From positions 1 to 64,000 of the forward strand of contig JAFAFU010000084.1 of assembly GCA_023423335.1 (NCBI GenBank): a stretch of 64,000 bases of DNA, in the 5' to 3' direction. Position numbers and translations under genes: made by a program. Positions 49,346 to 57,676 of this stretch are shown piece after piece. Positions within the stretch are counted from its first letter, which is position 1, and every line of letters begins with the position of its first letter. Under the pieces are notes generated by a model. That model made no database searches and was not told where the DNA came from. It saw nothing but the letters and a program-made list of their open reading frames with translations. The stretch is from Bacillota bacterium (lineage in GTDB: Bacteria; Bacillota; Clostridia; Lachnospirales; Lachnospiraceae).

Positions 49346-50311
49346 ATGAGAAGAAAATATGCAGTTATAACAGGTTTTATGGGTAAAATCCAGGACAGAT
49401 TTGCGCAGTATGCCCCGGAAAGAAGCTTTGAACAGATGGTTCAGATGGCTTCGACGATTAAGGGCTGTTCCGGCCTTGAGGTAGTATATCCCCAGCAGGT
49501 GACAGATCCGGTCAGAACAAAAACCATTCTTGACAACTACGGCATGGGAGTGGCTGCGCTGAATGTTAACGTGAAGGGTGAGCCCAAGTGGCTGTTCGGT
49601 TCCATCAGCAGCCCGGATGCGGCGGTAAGAAAGGAAGCGGTGCAGTACTTAAAGAACGGACTTGATATGGCGGCAGAATTAAAGTGCGATAAGGTGACAG
49701 TGGCTTTCCTGAACGATGGATCGGATTATCCTTTTGAACTGGATTTCGTTCGTGCCTTCAATGACGCTGTAGAAGCAGTCAGAGAAGCGGCATTACATAG
49801 AAAAGATGTAAAGCTCAGCCTGGAGTATAAGGCTTCTGAACCCCGTGTACACTGCCTGCTGAACAATGCAGGTAAGATGGGATATTTCTGTAAGGAAGTC
49901 GGACTTGACAACGTGGGTGTTACTCTTGATACGGGACATGCACTGCAGTCCCTGGAAATTATGGGAGACTCCGCAGCATTCCTGGGGGCGACAAACCGTC
50001 TGTTCCATATTCATGTTAATGATAATTACCGTAACTGGGACTGGGATATGGTTCCCGGCGTAATCAACTTCTGGGAGTTCATAGAATTCTGTCTCTACCT
50101 CAATAAGGTAGGATACAATGAATGGATTACGGCAGACGTATTCCCGCAGAGACATGACCCGGTCCGTATCATGGAAAAGACCTTTGAATGGATGGATTAC
50201 TTATTCGATATCACGGATGCTATTGAAGCGGAAGGCGACATCTTCAAAATGATGAATGGCGGCGCGGACGCATTTGAAATGATGGATTATGTTCGCAAAT
50301 TCGTGAAATAA
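49346..50311 (+). CDS. Xylose isomerase-like TIM-barrel sugar isomerase/epimerase
   Basis: A 321-residue AP_endonuc_2/xylose isomerase-like TIM barrel. Metal-ligand candidates follow the usual order: Glu in LSLEYKASEPR, Asp and His in VTLDTGHA, and His in FHIHVNDNYRNWDWDMVPG, a pattern near that of rhamnose isomerase-like enzymes. Its position after the binding-protein gene suggests it acts on the imported sugar. A small hairpin (GCCG-ATAA-CGGC) sits directly before its AAGGAGG ribosome-binding site. The exact substrate cannot be read from the sequence. Confidence 0.8.
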   Translation: MRRKYAVITGFMGKIQDRFAQYAPERSFEQMVQMASTIKGCSGLEVVYPQQVTDPVRTKTILDNYGMGVAALNVNVKGEPKWLFGSISSPDAAVRKEAVQYLKNGLDMAAELKCDKVTVAFLNDGSDYPFELDFVRAFNDAVEAVREAALHRKDVKLSLEYKASEPRVHCLLNNAGKMGYFCKEVGLDNVGVTLDTGHALQSLEIMGDSAAFLGATNRLFHIHVNDNYRNWDWDMVPGVINFWEFIEFCLYLNKVGYNEWITADVFPQRHDPVRIMEKTFEWMDYLFDITDAIEAEGDIFKMMNGGADAFEMMDYVRKFVK

Positions 50312-50326
50312 TCCGGAGGCATAACG

Positions 50327-51103
50327 ATGAAACAGAATGGTGTAATTACTGAAATGTCCGGAAGTGTCTGTATCATCCGGATTGACCGTCCGGAGACGAA
50401 CAATAAACTGAGTATCCCCTGCATGTCGGAGGTCAAACGGGTTCTTGAGGAGAAAGCTGCCGATGCAGCCTGCCGCAGCGTAATCATAGCCGGAGGAGAC
50501 GAATTCTTCTGCTCCGGCGGTGAACTGGGTGATTTCCGTAAGAAGAGTCCGATGGAAATCAAGGAATTCGGTGCGGCTTTCATCCGTTTACATACGGCTA
50601 TTGTCCATTTTCCGAAGCCGGTTATCGCAGCAGTGGAAGGGAATGCCTTCGGCGGCGGCTTCAGCCTGGTGGAAGCCTGCGATCTGGCGGTAGGAGCAGA
50701 GGATGCATTGTTTGCAATTCCTGAGATTTTGGGTGGGCTGGCTCCTGCTATGGGACTATCCGGTATCTTTTCCCAGATGACAAAAAAAGAAGTGATGGCA
50801 ATCGGACTGATGGGTGAGACGCTGACATCGGAACAGGTGTTAAAGTCCGGAATATTAAACTGCGTTGTTTTGAAGCAGGATGTTATGGATAAAGCAATAG
50901 AAATCGGAAATTTCTTTGAAGACAAAAGCCCGACGGCAGTGAAACTATTCAAGGAACTCTATACAGACATGGGAATGAATGACTATGAGAACCGTCTCCA
51001 TATGGGACAATCCATGATGGTCACCCTTTTTAAATCTGTGGACGGAATGGAAGTGCTCCAGGCTAAGGAAGAAAACCGTACACCGAAATGGTGCGGTAAA
51101 TAA
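50327..51103 (+). CDS. Enoyl-CoA hydratase/isomerase (crotonase) family protein
   Basis: A 258-residue crotonase-fold protein. The oxyanion-hole segments are present (IIAGGDEFFCSGGELGDF and VEGNAFGGGFSLVEACDLAVG), and the second catalytic glutamate is kept in AIPEILGG. The first catalytic glutamate of true hydratases, in GGGxE, is Ser here (GGGFS), so simple enoyl-CoA hydration is unlikely. It is the only CoA-type enzyme in a carbohydrate cassette, 15 nt after the TIM-barrel gene and thus cotranscribed. Its role there is unclear. Confidence 0.85.
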   Translation: MKQNGVITEMSGSVCIIRIDRPETNNKLSIPCMSEVKRVLEEKAADAACRSVIIAGGDEFFCSGGELGDFRKKSPMEIKEFGAAFIRLHTAIVHFPKPVIAAVEGNAFGGGFSLVEACDLAVGAEDALFAIPEILGGLAPAMGLSGIFSQMTKKEVMAIGLMGETLTSEQVLKSGILNCVVLKQDVMDKAIEIGNFFEDKSPTAVKLFKELYTDMGMNDYENRLHMGQSMMVTLFKSVDGMEVLQAKEENRTPKWCGK

Positions 51104-51246
51104 TCATATACCCGCTTAGTAATGATCCCTCATTTAAACTAACTCCCCCCTCTGAACCTTTATGGTATAAAATCATTGCTAAGCGGTTATATATAAGTGA
51201 TTTATAAGAACGGCATAATTTATCAGATAAAGAAAGGAGTACTGAT

Positions 51247-52077
51247 ATGAAGCTATTTGAACCATTTTCCCTGGGCACGAATCTGTGTCTGGGCTATACA
51301 TTGGAAGAAGCCTTGGAGCTGGTACAGCAGAGCGGTTTTGAATATGCCGAATTATCCTCTATTGTGAACATGTGCGAACACATTGATCCGAAACAGATTA
51401 ATGATGATTACATTGCTTGGGTCAAAGAGCTGCTCGCCAAGATGAACATAAAATGTCATGCGGTTTCCGGGCATGTGGATCTGACAATTGAGGAACAACT
51501 TCAAGACTTCCTTAAAAAGATTGAATTTGCAGGTAAGATAGGCGCTAAAATTATTAATACCAACTCCGGTCCATTGGAACGGATCGAAATATTCCATAAG
51601 AATATGCCGAAAATCATTGGATATGCCGAACGGTATAATGTCATTATCGGACTGGAATCCCACGGTGATATCATCGGGACTGCAAAGGACAGTATGCATA
51701 TCTTTAAGAGATATAACCATCCGCTGGTACGATTCAATTATGATACCGGTAATACCCTGTTCTATTGCAATGGTAACATTCATGTGGAAGAAGATATCAA
51801 ATATGGTCTTGAGTATATGGAGCATCTTCATCTAAAGGATATACATATCGAAGGAAACCAGGTGGAATACCGTCCGATTGGTGGCGGAGATATCGATTTT
51901 GTAAAGTTATTTGAGGTTCTGAAGGACTATGGGAAAACGATTCCCTGCGGACTCGAGATACCAACCCATGTAAAAGGTGTGCTTGGTGCCATTAAGCCGG
52001 CTGATGTACCTATGCCACGGGAAGCTATTCTTGCTGATGTAAAGCAATCCGTCGATTTTGTCAATACATTACTGTAA
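51247..52077 (+). CDS. Second sugar phosphate isomerase/epimerase (AP_endonuc_2 TIM barrel)
   Basis: A 276-residue TIM-barrel protein of the xylose isomerase-like superfamily. Likely metal ligands are Glu in IIGLESHGD, Asp in FNYDTGN, His in EHLHLKDIH and Glu near CGLEIPTH. It is distinct from the first isomerase at 49346. AAAGGAG precedes the start. It lies 143 nt after the crotonase gene and is followed by a hairpin terminator, closing the sugar cassette. Confidence 0.82.
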   Translation: MKLFEPFSLGTNLCLGYTLEEALELVQQSGFEYAELSSIVNMCEHIDPKQINDDYIAWVKELLAKMNIKCHAVSGHVDLTIEEQLQDFLKKIEFAGKIGAKIINTNSGPLERIEIFHKNMPKIIGYAERYNVIIGLESHGDIIGTAKDSMHIFKRYNHPLVRFNYDTGNTLFYCNGNIHVEEDIKYGLEYMEHLHLKDIHIEGNQVEYRPIGGGDIDFVKLFEVLKDYGKTIPCGLEIPTHVKGVLGAIKPADVPMPREAILADVKQSVDFVNTLL

Positions 52078-52117
52078 CATTACTAATCCTAACCCAATCT
52101 ATTCTTGCGTTGTACAT

Positions 52118-52150
52118 AATCCGGGCCCCATAATCAGGAGGCCTGGATTT
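52118..52150 (+). terminator. Terminator-like hairpin after the sugar cassette
   Basis: AATCCGGGCC (52118-52127) pairs with GGCCTGGATT (52140-52149) with one G-U pair; the T run is short. Confidence 0.6.
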
Positions 52151-52240
52151 GTGCCAATTATTGGTGAAAATTACATAGGAAATATTAACATATTGTTTTT
52201 AAAGTGTAAATAATATACAATACAAAACCGGATAATTGTA

Positions 52241-52268
52241 TTGAATATGGTGAATTATATGTTATAAT
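52241..52268 (+). promoter_or_regulatory. Promoter of the ANTAR regulator-kinase-receptor operon
   Basis: TTGAAT (52241-52246) and a perfect TATAAT (52263-52268) are spaced by 16 nt, with a leader of about 95 nt before the first gene. Confidence 0.65.
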
Positions 52269-52314
52269 TATTAATATAAAGCATTAATTTGTACAATGTG
52301 CACAACGGAACATA

Positions 52315-52360
52315 GGAGGGTAGTGTGAAAATCTTAATTTTCACACGGCAACATGGAGGG
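52315..52360 (+). promoter_or_regulatory. Leader hairpin and possible leader peptide before the ANTAR gene
   Basis: A perfect 10-bp stem GTGTGAAAAT (52323-52332) with ATTTTCACAC (52337-52346) lies 6 nt before ATGGAGGG. An upstream AGGAGGG (52315-52321) could drive a 13-codon frame starting with GTG at 52325, whose TGA overlaps the regulator start. Whether it is translated is unknown. Confidence 0.45.
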
Positions 52361-52365
52361 TTATG

Positions 52366-52965
52366 ATGAATAGTCAATCACTTCGAATCCTGATAGCAGA
52401 AGATGAGGCAATGGTGTTATTTGGATTTAAAATGTTTTTAGATGAAATGGGACATGAGGTCATAGGAGAAGCATATGACGGGGAAACTGCAATTAATCTG
52501 GCAAAGCAGCTGCAGCCGGATTTATTGATCATGGATGTAAGAATGCCGGTAATGGACGGAATCAGAGCCTTAGAGATTATTAACAGCCAGCCGGATTCGA
52601 TAATTCCCTGTATCTTTGTTACTGCCTACAGTGATATAGAATTAATCGAGAAAGCAAAGGAGGCCGGCGCTTTTAATTATCTCATAAAGCCCATCAGTTT
52701 TGACAGCTTAAGAGCGGCAATCGAAATCGCTATGATACGCTTTAAGGAATTTAATGCAATACATAAGGAATTAGCCGATACGAAAAATAATCTGGAGAAC
52801 AGGAAGTATATCGAAAAAGCCAAGGGGATTCTGATGGTGGAATTCAACTTCAAAGAACAGCAGGCGATGGAATATCTCCAGAAGAAGAGCCGAAACTGTA
52901 ATAAAAAACTGATAGATGTTGCCAAAGAGGTTATCCGCATGAACAAAGCATTAGGAATGAAATAG
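52366..52965 (+). CDS. Response regulator with ANTAR RNA-binding output domain
   Basis: A 199-residue regulator. Residues about 6-120 are a receiver domain with acidic pocket (IAEDEA), phospho-acceptor Asp in LLIMDVRMPVMDG and the conserved Lys in YLIKPIS. Residues about 130-195 are an ANTAR domain (ENRKYIEKAKGILMVEFNFKEQQAMEYLQKKSRNCNKKLIDVAKEVI), which binds paired RNA hairpins to prevent termination, as in EutV or AmiR. ATG 52366 is used, since ATG 52363 is too near GGAGGG. The kinase gene follows after 22 nt. Confidence 0.93.
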   Translation: MNSQSLRILIAEDEAMVLFGFKMFLDEMGHEVIGEAYDGETAINLAKQLQPDLLIMDVRMPVMDGIRALEIINSQPDSIIPCIFVTAYSDIELIEKAKEAGAFNYLIKPISFDSLRAAIEIAMIRFKEFNAIHKELADTKNNLENRKYIEKAKGILMVEFNFKEQQAMEYLQKKSRNCNKKLIDVAKEVIRMNKALGMK

Positions 52966-52987
52966 CTTTGGGATAAAGGGAGAATCA

Positions 52988-54766
52988 ATGGAATATGAAA
53001 ATAATAAAAAGGTGACGGTTCATCCGCTGGACATAACTGTGAAAGCCGGTGAGGTTGTTGCGCTGATAGGTATCAAGGATAATGACATCAGCAGGATATT
53101 TAAACGGTTTTATATCCAAGATCCGATCGCCCAATTAAAGCTCAATAAAAAAAGCGCGGAGGGTACCGTTTCCAGGATTCACTGTATTAAAAGAAACAGT
53201 GATCTGTTTAAGCCTTATTCAGCCTATGAGAATTTCCTGATGACTGAAAAGCTTCTGATCCCATATAATAAGAAGCAGGTAATTGAGATATGCAAAGAGT
53301 TCTGTGAAATTTACCGGATTAATATCGACTTGAATATGAAGGTAAAAAAGATGACGCCGGGTGAACGGATCATTATTGAGATCATCCGATCCTATCTGAT
53401 TGATCCGGACGTATTAATTTTAGACAGCCTATTTTCACTTCTGGGCTTTGAACATGTAAATATTCTGATTTCTATTATAAACGATATGAGAAAACGGCAG
53501 AAGGCAATCCTGTATTTTACTACAAAATGGGAGGACGCGATCAGGGTTGCAACCAAAATCTATGTAGTAATGGACGATGTTATTTTAGGGGAGATGAGTA
53601 CGGAGGAAGTTAAGAAGAACCCTCAGCATCTGGTTTATCTGCTCTCAGGAAGAAAATTGATTGAAGAGAAGCAAAAGCAGGCGGAAACCTCCAAGCTGCT
53701 GAGCCTGCTTTATTCCGGTGCGGAGTACCTGGTGAACAATTATGAGATCAAGGATGCTTTAGGTTATGTCGCCAGGAATATTGCCCAGGTCCTGAATGCC
53801 AATAAGGCTATCATATATCTCTATAATGATGAATCCCAGCAAATCAATTCCTTTTCTGACCCATCCTTAAAGTATTCTGATGAACTGAAACCGGATTATA
53901 TAAGGTATCATCTTGAAATGGGATTTCCCTCAGAGGTTTTTTACGCCACCTTTGACGATGCCAATTTCCAGAATTATTTTGCTGCTCCGGTTGTGGCCTG
54001 TAAAACTTTGATTTGTTTTCCGATTTATAACAAATCAAAAGCTCAGGGACTGCTGCAGGTTATCTATGACGGATATTTTGTTTATGATGAACTTCATTTA
54101 CTCTATCTGAAATCCTTCTGTAAAGAAATTGCAGTTATTATCGAAACCTCCCGCTTAATGGGCAATTCTATTCTGCTGCAGGAAAGTAACCACCGTATCA
54201 AAAATAATCTGCAGACCATCGTTAATATGATCAGCATGCAGCAGATTTATATCAAAAACCATAAGGATGCAGATGTCAATGAGATCCTGAATTCCATCAT
54301 CGAACGAATTCAGAATACGGCATCCCTGCATGAGTTTATTTCCTCTAACTTAACCGGTGAAGCGGCAATCAATCTGGAGGATATTATTAAAGTCGTGTTG
54401 AAGAACTTTGAGTTCTCTGATATTAAAGTAGAGAGGGAGCTGGAGGATATCTTTATCCCTTATGCGAAAGCAACCTCGGTATCTATGATAATCAATGAAT
54501 TAATTACAAACAGTTATAAATATGCATTCAAGGACAGGAAGGATAAGCAGATTTCAATCAGCTGCAAGTATGTCCGGAACCAGATCCTTCTGAAAGTAAC
54601 CGATAATGGCATTGGTCTGCCGGAGGGGTTTGATATCAATCATATCTACAGTATCGGATATGCCATCATCCGGAGTGTGGTGCAGATCGATTTAAAAGGA
54701 ACCCTGAAGATAGAATCAAGTGAAAAGGGAACAGCGGTTTCTATTACAATTCCACCCATAGCATGA
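52988..54766 (+). CDS. Histidine kinase with degenerate ABC-ATPase and GAF domains
   Basis: A 592-residue soluble protein. Residues about 5-215 resemble an RbsA-type ABC domain, but Walker A is lost (VVALIGIKDNDISR, no GKS/T), the signature reads MTPGERIIIEI, Walker B is VLILDSL without the catalytic Glu, and the H-loop His is replaced (FTTKW). Residues about 245-388 fit a GAF domain. A HisKA_2 region follows with His402 in ESNHRIKNNLQTIVNMISMQQ, then an HATPase domain (INELITNSYKYAF; VTDNGIGLP). No membrane segment is present. It is the predicted kinase of the adjacent ANTAR regulator, a pairing like EutW-EutV. The pseudo-ABC domain may dock on a transporter permease. Confidence 0.85.
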   Translation: MEYENNKKVTVHPLDITVKAGEVVALIGIKDNDISRIFKRFYIQDPIAQLKLNKKSAEGTVSRIHCIKRNSDLFKPYSAYENFLMTEKLLIPYNKKQVIEICKEFCEIYRINIDLNMKVKKMTPGERIIIEIIRSYLIDPDVLILDSLFSLLGFEHVNILISIINDMRKRQKAILYFTTKWEDAIRVATKIYVVMDDVILGEMSTEEVKKNPQHLVYLLSGRKLIEEKQKQAETSKLLSLLYSGAEYLVNNYEIKDALGYVARNIAQVLNANKAIIYLYNDESQQINSFSDPSLKYSDELKPDYIRYHLEMGFPSEVFYATFDDANFQNYFAAPVVACKTLICFPIYNKSKAQGLLQVIYDGYFVYDELHLLYLKSFCKEIAVIIETSRLMGNSILLQESNHRIKNNLQTIVNMISMQQIYIKNHKDADVNEILNSIIERIQNTASLHEFISSNLTGEAAINLEDIIKVVLKNFEFSDIKVERELEDIFIPYAKATSVSMIINELITNSYKYAFKDRKDKQISISCKYVRNQILLKVTDNGIGLPEGFDINHIYSIGYAIIRSVVQIDLKGTLKIESSEKGTAVSITIPPIA

Positions 54767-54809
54767 ACCGCAAGCAGACCAAAGATCACTTACAAAGGAT
54801 GAAAAACAT

Positions 54810-56522
54810 ATGAGACTTATAAATAATATTTCGGTCAGAGTAAAGCTACTGGCCGGTTTTATGATGATATCGGGATTGCTTATTGCGGTTGGCATTATAA
54901 GCTCTCTGGCTTTATCGGATATCGCAGAGGATGGGAAATATATGTACCGTAATCATCTGACCGGTATGAACCATCTGCATATCATTAAAGAAGATTTTGC
55001 TTCTATAAGAAGCTCGCTGAACGAAATAATACTTACCCATCATTCTATGATAACAAAAACGAAAGCAGATGAGATCGAGGGCTTTCGGCAGGAAATTAAT
55101 GCGTATATCGAGAAATATAATCAGATGAGTTTATCAGCCGATGACAGGAAGCTGTGGGATGAATTTAATTCGGAAATGGAATATTATATCATTTATTGCC
55201 AGGAAGTAATTGATGCGGCCCTGCAGGAGAACTATGATAAAGCAGAAGCCGGAATACCAAAAGTAAATCAGACACGAATGTCTATGTCAGAAAAACTGGA
55301 TGAGCTTATTGTCAGAAATGATACTGCGGCGGAAGAAGCAAGTACGGATAATTCAATATATGCCAAAAACAGGACGGACTTTATCACCGCTGCAACGGTA
55401 TCAGGATTTATCCTTGCCTGTACGGTCGGATTGTTATTATCCGGATATATTGGCCGATCGATAAAGAAGGGGCTATTATTTGCAGAAGCACTTGGTAACG
55501 GTGATTTAACCTTTGAAATGAAGTCTGCCTGTAATGATGAATTCGGATTATTGATTGAAGCATTAAATAAATCCCAGGGGAATCTCAAGGATATTGTCTA
55601 TAAGATTATGGATCAATCCCAGGAAGTATCTGCCTCAAGTGAAGAATTATCGGCAACCATGGAGGAGCTTACCGGTGATTTTAACACAATCAATACGAAT
55701 ACGGAGAGTATCGTAAGTGAAGTGCTGGAGATGAATACGGTTACCGAAGAACTGTCGGCTGCCATTGGGCAGGTAGGGGAGGGAATCAATCGGCTGTCTT
55801 TAAGCGCAACGGATGGACATGCGAAGGCCATCGATATCAAAAAACGTGCGGAAGCGATCAATCAGCAAGCCAAGGCTTCACTGGTTCTGGCAGAGAAGAC
55901 ATATGAAGAGAGGCAGAAAAGTGTTATGCACGCCATTCAAAGAGGATATGTAGTAGATAAAATCTCCGGCATTGCCGATTCGATGCAGGAGATAGCGGCC
56001 CAGAGCCGGCTCCTGTCATTGAACGCAACAATTGAGTCTGCAAGAGCAGGTGAGTTTGGGAAAGGTTTTGCCGTGGTTGCGGGAGAGGTCGGAAAATTAG
56101 CGGAGCAATCCGCCGTTTATGTAAAGGAAATTGCTGGGATTGCAGCTGATGTAAAGAATGCCTTCGGTGATTTGGATGACAGTTCAAGAGAATTACTGAA
56201 TTTTATTGATAAGCGTGTCAGAAATGATTATGCTCTGTTTATCCATGCCGGAGAGAGCTATGATAACGATGCCGTATATGTTAATGACTTTTCGCAGGAG
56301 TCGGCAGCCATGGCAGAAGAGATGAGTGCATCCACCGAAGAAATCAGCAAGGTTATTCACAATATTGCCGGTAATATGCAGAATACCTCGAACAGCTCAG
56401 AGGCCATATTTATGCGTATGAATAGGACAAGGCAGGCAGCGGAGCAGGTGTCGGAAATGGCAATAAGACAGTCCGAGATTGCAGAGGACTTAAGTAATCT
56501 GGTACAAGCCTTCAAGATATAA
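54810..56522 (+). CDS. Methyl-accepting chemotaxis protein, four-helix-bundle sensor
   Basis: A 570-residue receptor. An N-terminal membrane segment (LLAGFMMISGLLIAVGIISSLAL) and a second near residue 195 (FITAATVSGFILACTVGLLLSGYIG) bracket a helical 4HB_MCP-type domain. A HAMP and a coiled-coil signalling domain follow. The tip (IAAQSRLLSLNATIESARAGEFGKGFAVVAGEVGKLAE) departs slightly from the usual QTNLLALNAAIEAARAGE but should remain functional. It lies 43 nt after the kinase gene, so the kinase, ANTAR regulator and receptor are likely cotranscribed. Confidence 0.9.
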   Translation: MRLINNISVRVKLLAGFMMISGLLIAVGIISSLALSDIAEDGKYMYRNHLTGMNHLHIIKEDFASIRSSLNEIILTHHSMITKTKADEIEGFRQEINAYIEKYNQMSLSADDRKLWDEFNSEMEYYIIYCQEVIDAALQENYDKAEAGIPKVNQTRMSMSEKLDELIVRNDTAAEEASTDNSIYAKNRTDFITAATVSGFILACTVGLLLSGYIGRSIKKGLLFAEALGNGDLTFEMKSACNDEFGLLIEALNKSQGNLKDIVYKIMDQSQEVSASSEELSATMEELTGDFNTINTNTESIVSEVLEMNTVTEELSAAIGQVGEGINRLSLSATDGHAKAIDIKKRAEAINQQAKASLVLAEKTYEERQKSVMHAIQRGYVVDKISGIADSMQEIAAQSRLLSLNATIESARAGEFGKGFAVVAGEVGKLAEQSAVYVKEIAGIAADVKNAFGDLDDSSRELLNFIDKRVRNDYALFIHAGESYDNDAVYVNDFSQESAAMAEEMSASTEEISKVIHNIAGNMQNTSNSSEAIFMRMNRTRQAAEQVSEMAIRQSEIAEDLSNLVQAFKI

Positions 56523-56618
56523 GACGTAACATAACCCCGTTAAAAGATTGTCTTAATGAGGTTATCGGAATTACTAAAAGCTTAGGATATCAATACGTTA
56601 TAAATAGTACAATAGTAT

Positions 56619-56646
56619 AAGGGGCTGTCCATGCGACAGCCCCTTT
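56619..56646 (+). terminator. Terminator of the regulator-kinase-receptor operon
   Basis: AAGGGGCTGTC (56619-56629) and GACAGCCCCTT (56635-56645) form a perfect 11-bp stem with a CATGC loop. A weaker hairpin with two wobble positions lies at about 56530-56564. Confidence 0.8.
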
Positions 56647-56852
56647 GCAGCAGGCGGAGCGGCCGATCGTTTGTTGAGTATGCCACAATATCAGCTGATA
56701 TTTATTTTAGAATGAAATTTATTCTAAATTGAAATACAAAACATGAAATATATGTTATAATTTAAATACGAGTTTTGGAAGAGGTATATAAAACCCGGCT
56801 TTAAGGGCATTTGTAGATTGACACTATTGATATTTTATACGAGCCCAGGCAA
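56647..56852. other. AT-rich spacer without a recognised gene
   Basis: It contains the perfect 16-nt palindrome AATATCAGCTGATATT (56687-56702) and a small hairpin TTTAGAAT...ATTCTAAA shortly after. Nothing coding was found. Confidence 0.4.
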
Positions 56853-56898
56853 AGAAAAAAGTTTCCGAAAACCTTGATAATCAAGACTTCCGGAAACT
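56853..56898 (-). terminator. Terminator of tRNA-Leu
   Basis: On the minus strand, AGTTTCCG (56891-56898) pairs with CGGAAACT (56860-56867), with an inner CTTGAT/ATCAAG stem, and ends in TTTTTT. It starts 11 nt after the tRNA. Confidence 0.85.
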
Positions 56899-56908
56899 CC
56901 ATACCTAC

Positions 56909-56991
56909 TGCGGATAGAGGGACTCGAACCCTCACGAAGTCGCCCTCGGCAGATTTTGAGTCTGCTGCGTCTGCCATTCCGCCACATCCGC
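56909..56991 (-). tRNA. tRNA-Leu (anticodon CAA)
   Basis: An 83-nt class II tRNA on the minus strand. The acceptor stem GCGGATG pairs with TATCCGC, the anticodon arm is GCAGA-CTCAAAA-TCTGC with anticodon CAA reading UUG, and a long variable arm CGAGGGCGACTTCGTG is followed by a T arm with GGTTCGAGTCC. The 3' CCA is not encoded. A promoter on the same strand is at 57008-57036. Confidence 0.96.
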
Positions 56992-57007
56992 ATCAGTGAC
57001 GAGGTTT

Positions 57008-57036
57008 ATTCTATCACAATTGATTTTATAATTCAA
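57008..57036 (-). promoter_or_regulatory. Promoter of tRNA-Leu
   Basis: On the minus strand, TTGAAT (57031-57036) and TAGAAT (57008-57013) are spaced by 17 nt, with the tRNA 5' end about 16 nt downstream of the -10 box. Confidence 0.7.
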
Positions 57037-57093
57037 GCATGAAAATGAAAAACTAACGTTAGGATGGTTTTCCATAAATGAGGTGTTACTGCA

Positions 57094-57558
57094 ATGACAT
57101 GTTTAAAAGCACAAAGTCTGATTACTCCCTTTATTAATGATGAGCTTAAGCTGGAGGAACTTGAGGAATTTATCAGCCATGTTCATTCCTGCCGCGACTG
57201 CAGGGAGGAACTTGAGGTTTATTATGCCCTGCTCACAGCGATGAAGCAGTTGGATGAGGATAAGAACCTGTCCGATGATTTCAGCTTGGAGTTATCGGAG
57301 AAGCTGGACCGCGAGCAGGAGAAAATAATCCATGTAAAGATCATCCATTACCGGAAGAAGGCGATTATGCTTCTGGTGATTCTGATGGGGACCATTTACT
57401 TCAGTCTGCAGCACTATTTGGTCAGGAAGGAAGAGGTGAACCCGGTTACGGACAGCAATTTCAGTTTAAGAATCTCCTACCGGGAGGAATACTACGAGGA
57501 GCTGAAGCAGGAGCTGAACCGGCTTTTTGAGGAGAGGGGACAGGAGCAGCCGCAGTGA
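57094..57558 (+). CDS. zf-HC2 domain membrane protein (anti-sigma-factor-like)
   Basis: A 154-residue protein. An N-terminal putative zinc finger (HVHSCRDCREEL, with HxxxCxxC) is followed by a helix, one membrane segment (KAIMLLVILMGTIYFSLQHYLV) and a short extracellular tail with an acidic coiled coil. zf-HC2 proteins are usually anti-sigma factors for ECF sigma factors, but no sigma gene is adjacent, so this may be an orphan or control a distant partner. It lies upstream of polA with a 118-nt gap. Confidence 0.78.
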   Translation: MTCLKAQSLITPFINDELKLEELEEFISHVHSCRDCREELEVYYALLTAMKQLDEDKNLSDDFSLELSEKLDREQEKIIHVKIIHYRKKAIMLLVILMGTIYFSLQHYLVRKEEVNPVTDSNFSLRISYREEYYEELKQELNRLFEERGQEQPQ

Positions 57559-57628
57559 ACCTCGCTGGCGGCATAGCTTCACCATAAGCACCATTTGATT
57601 GCGTATTACCGGGTGTCATAACCCGCAG

Positions 57629-57676
57629 AAAGGAGGATTCCGTAAGATTTCATTTTAATGGCTTACGGAAACATGG
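57629..57676 (+). promoter_or_regulatory. polA leader with hairpin between Shine-Dalgarno and start codon
   Basis: AAAGGAGG (57629-57636) lies 40 nt before ATG 57677. Between them TTCCGTAAG (57638-57646) and CTTACGGAA (57662-57670) form a perfect 9-bp stem. With the hairpin folded out, only A plus ACATGG (7 nt) separates the Shine-Dalgarno from the ATG, an ideal distance. Confidence 0.65.

Noticed and set aside
52323..52346. ANTAR target hairpin in the regulator's own leader
   Set aside because: There is a single stem without an adjacent terminator, and the 4-nt or 6-nt loop does not have the expected A1/G4 pattern.
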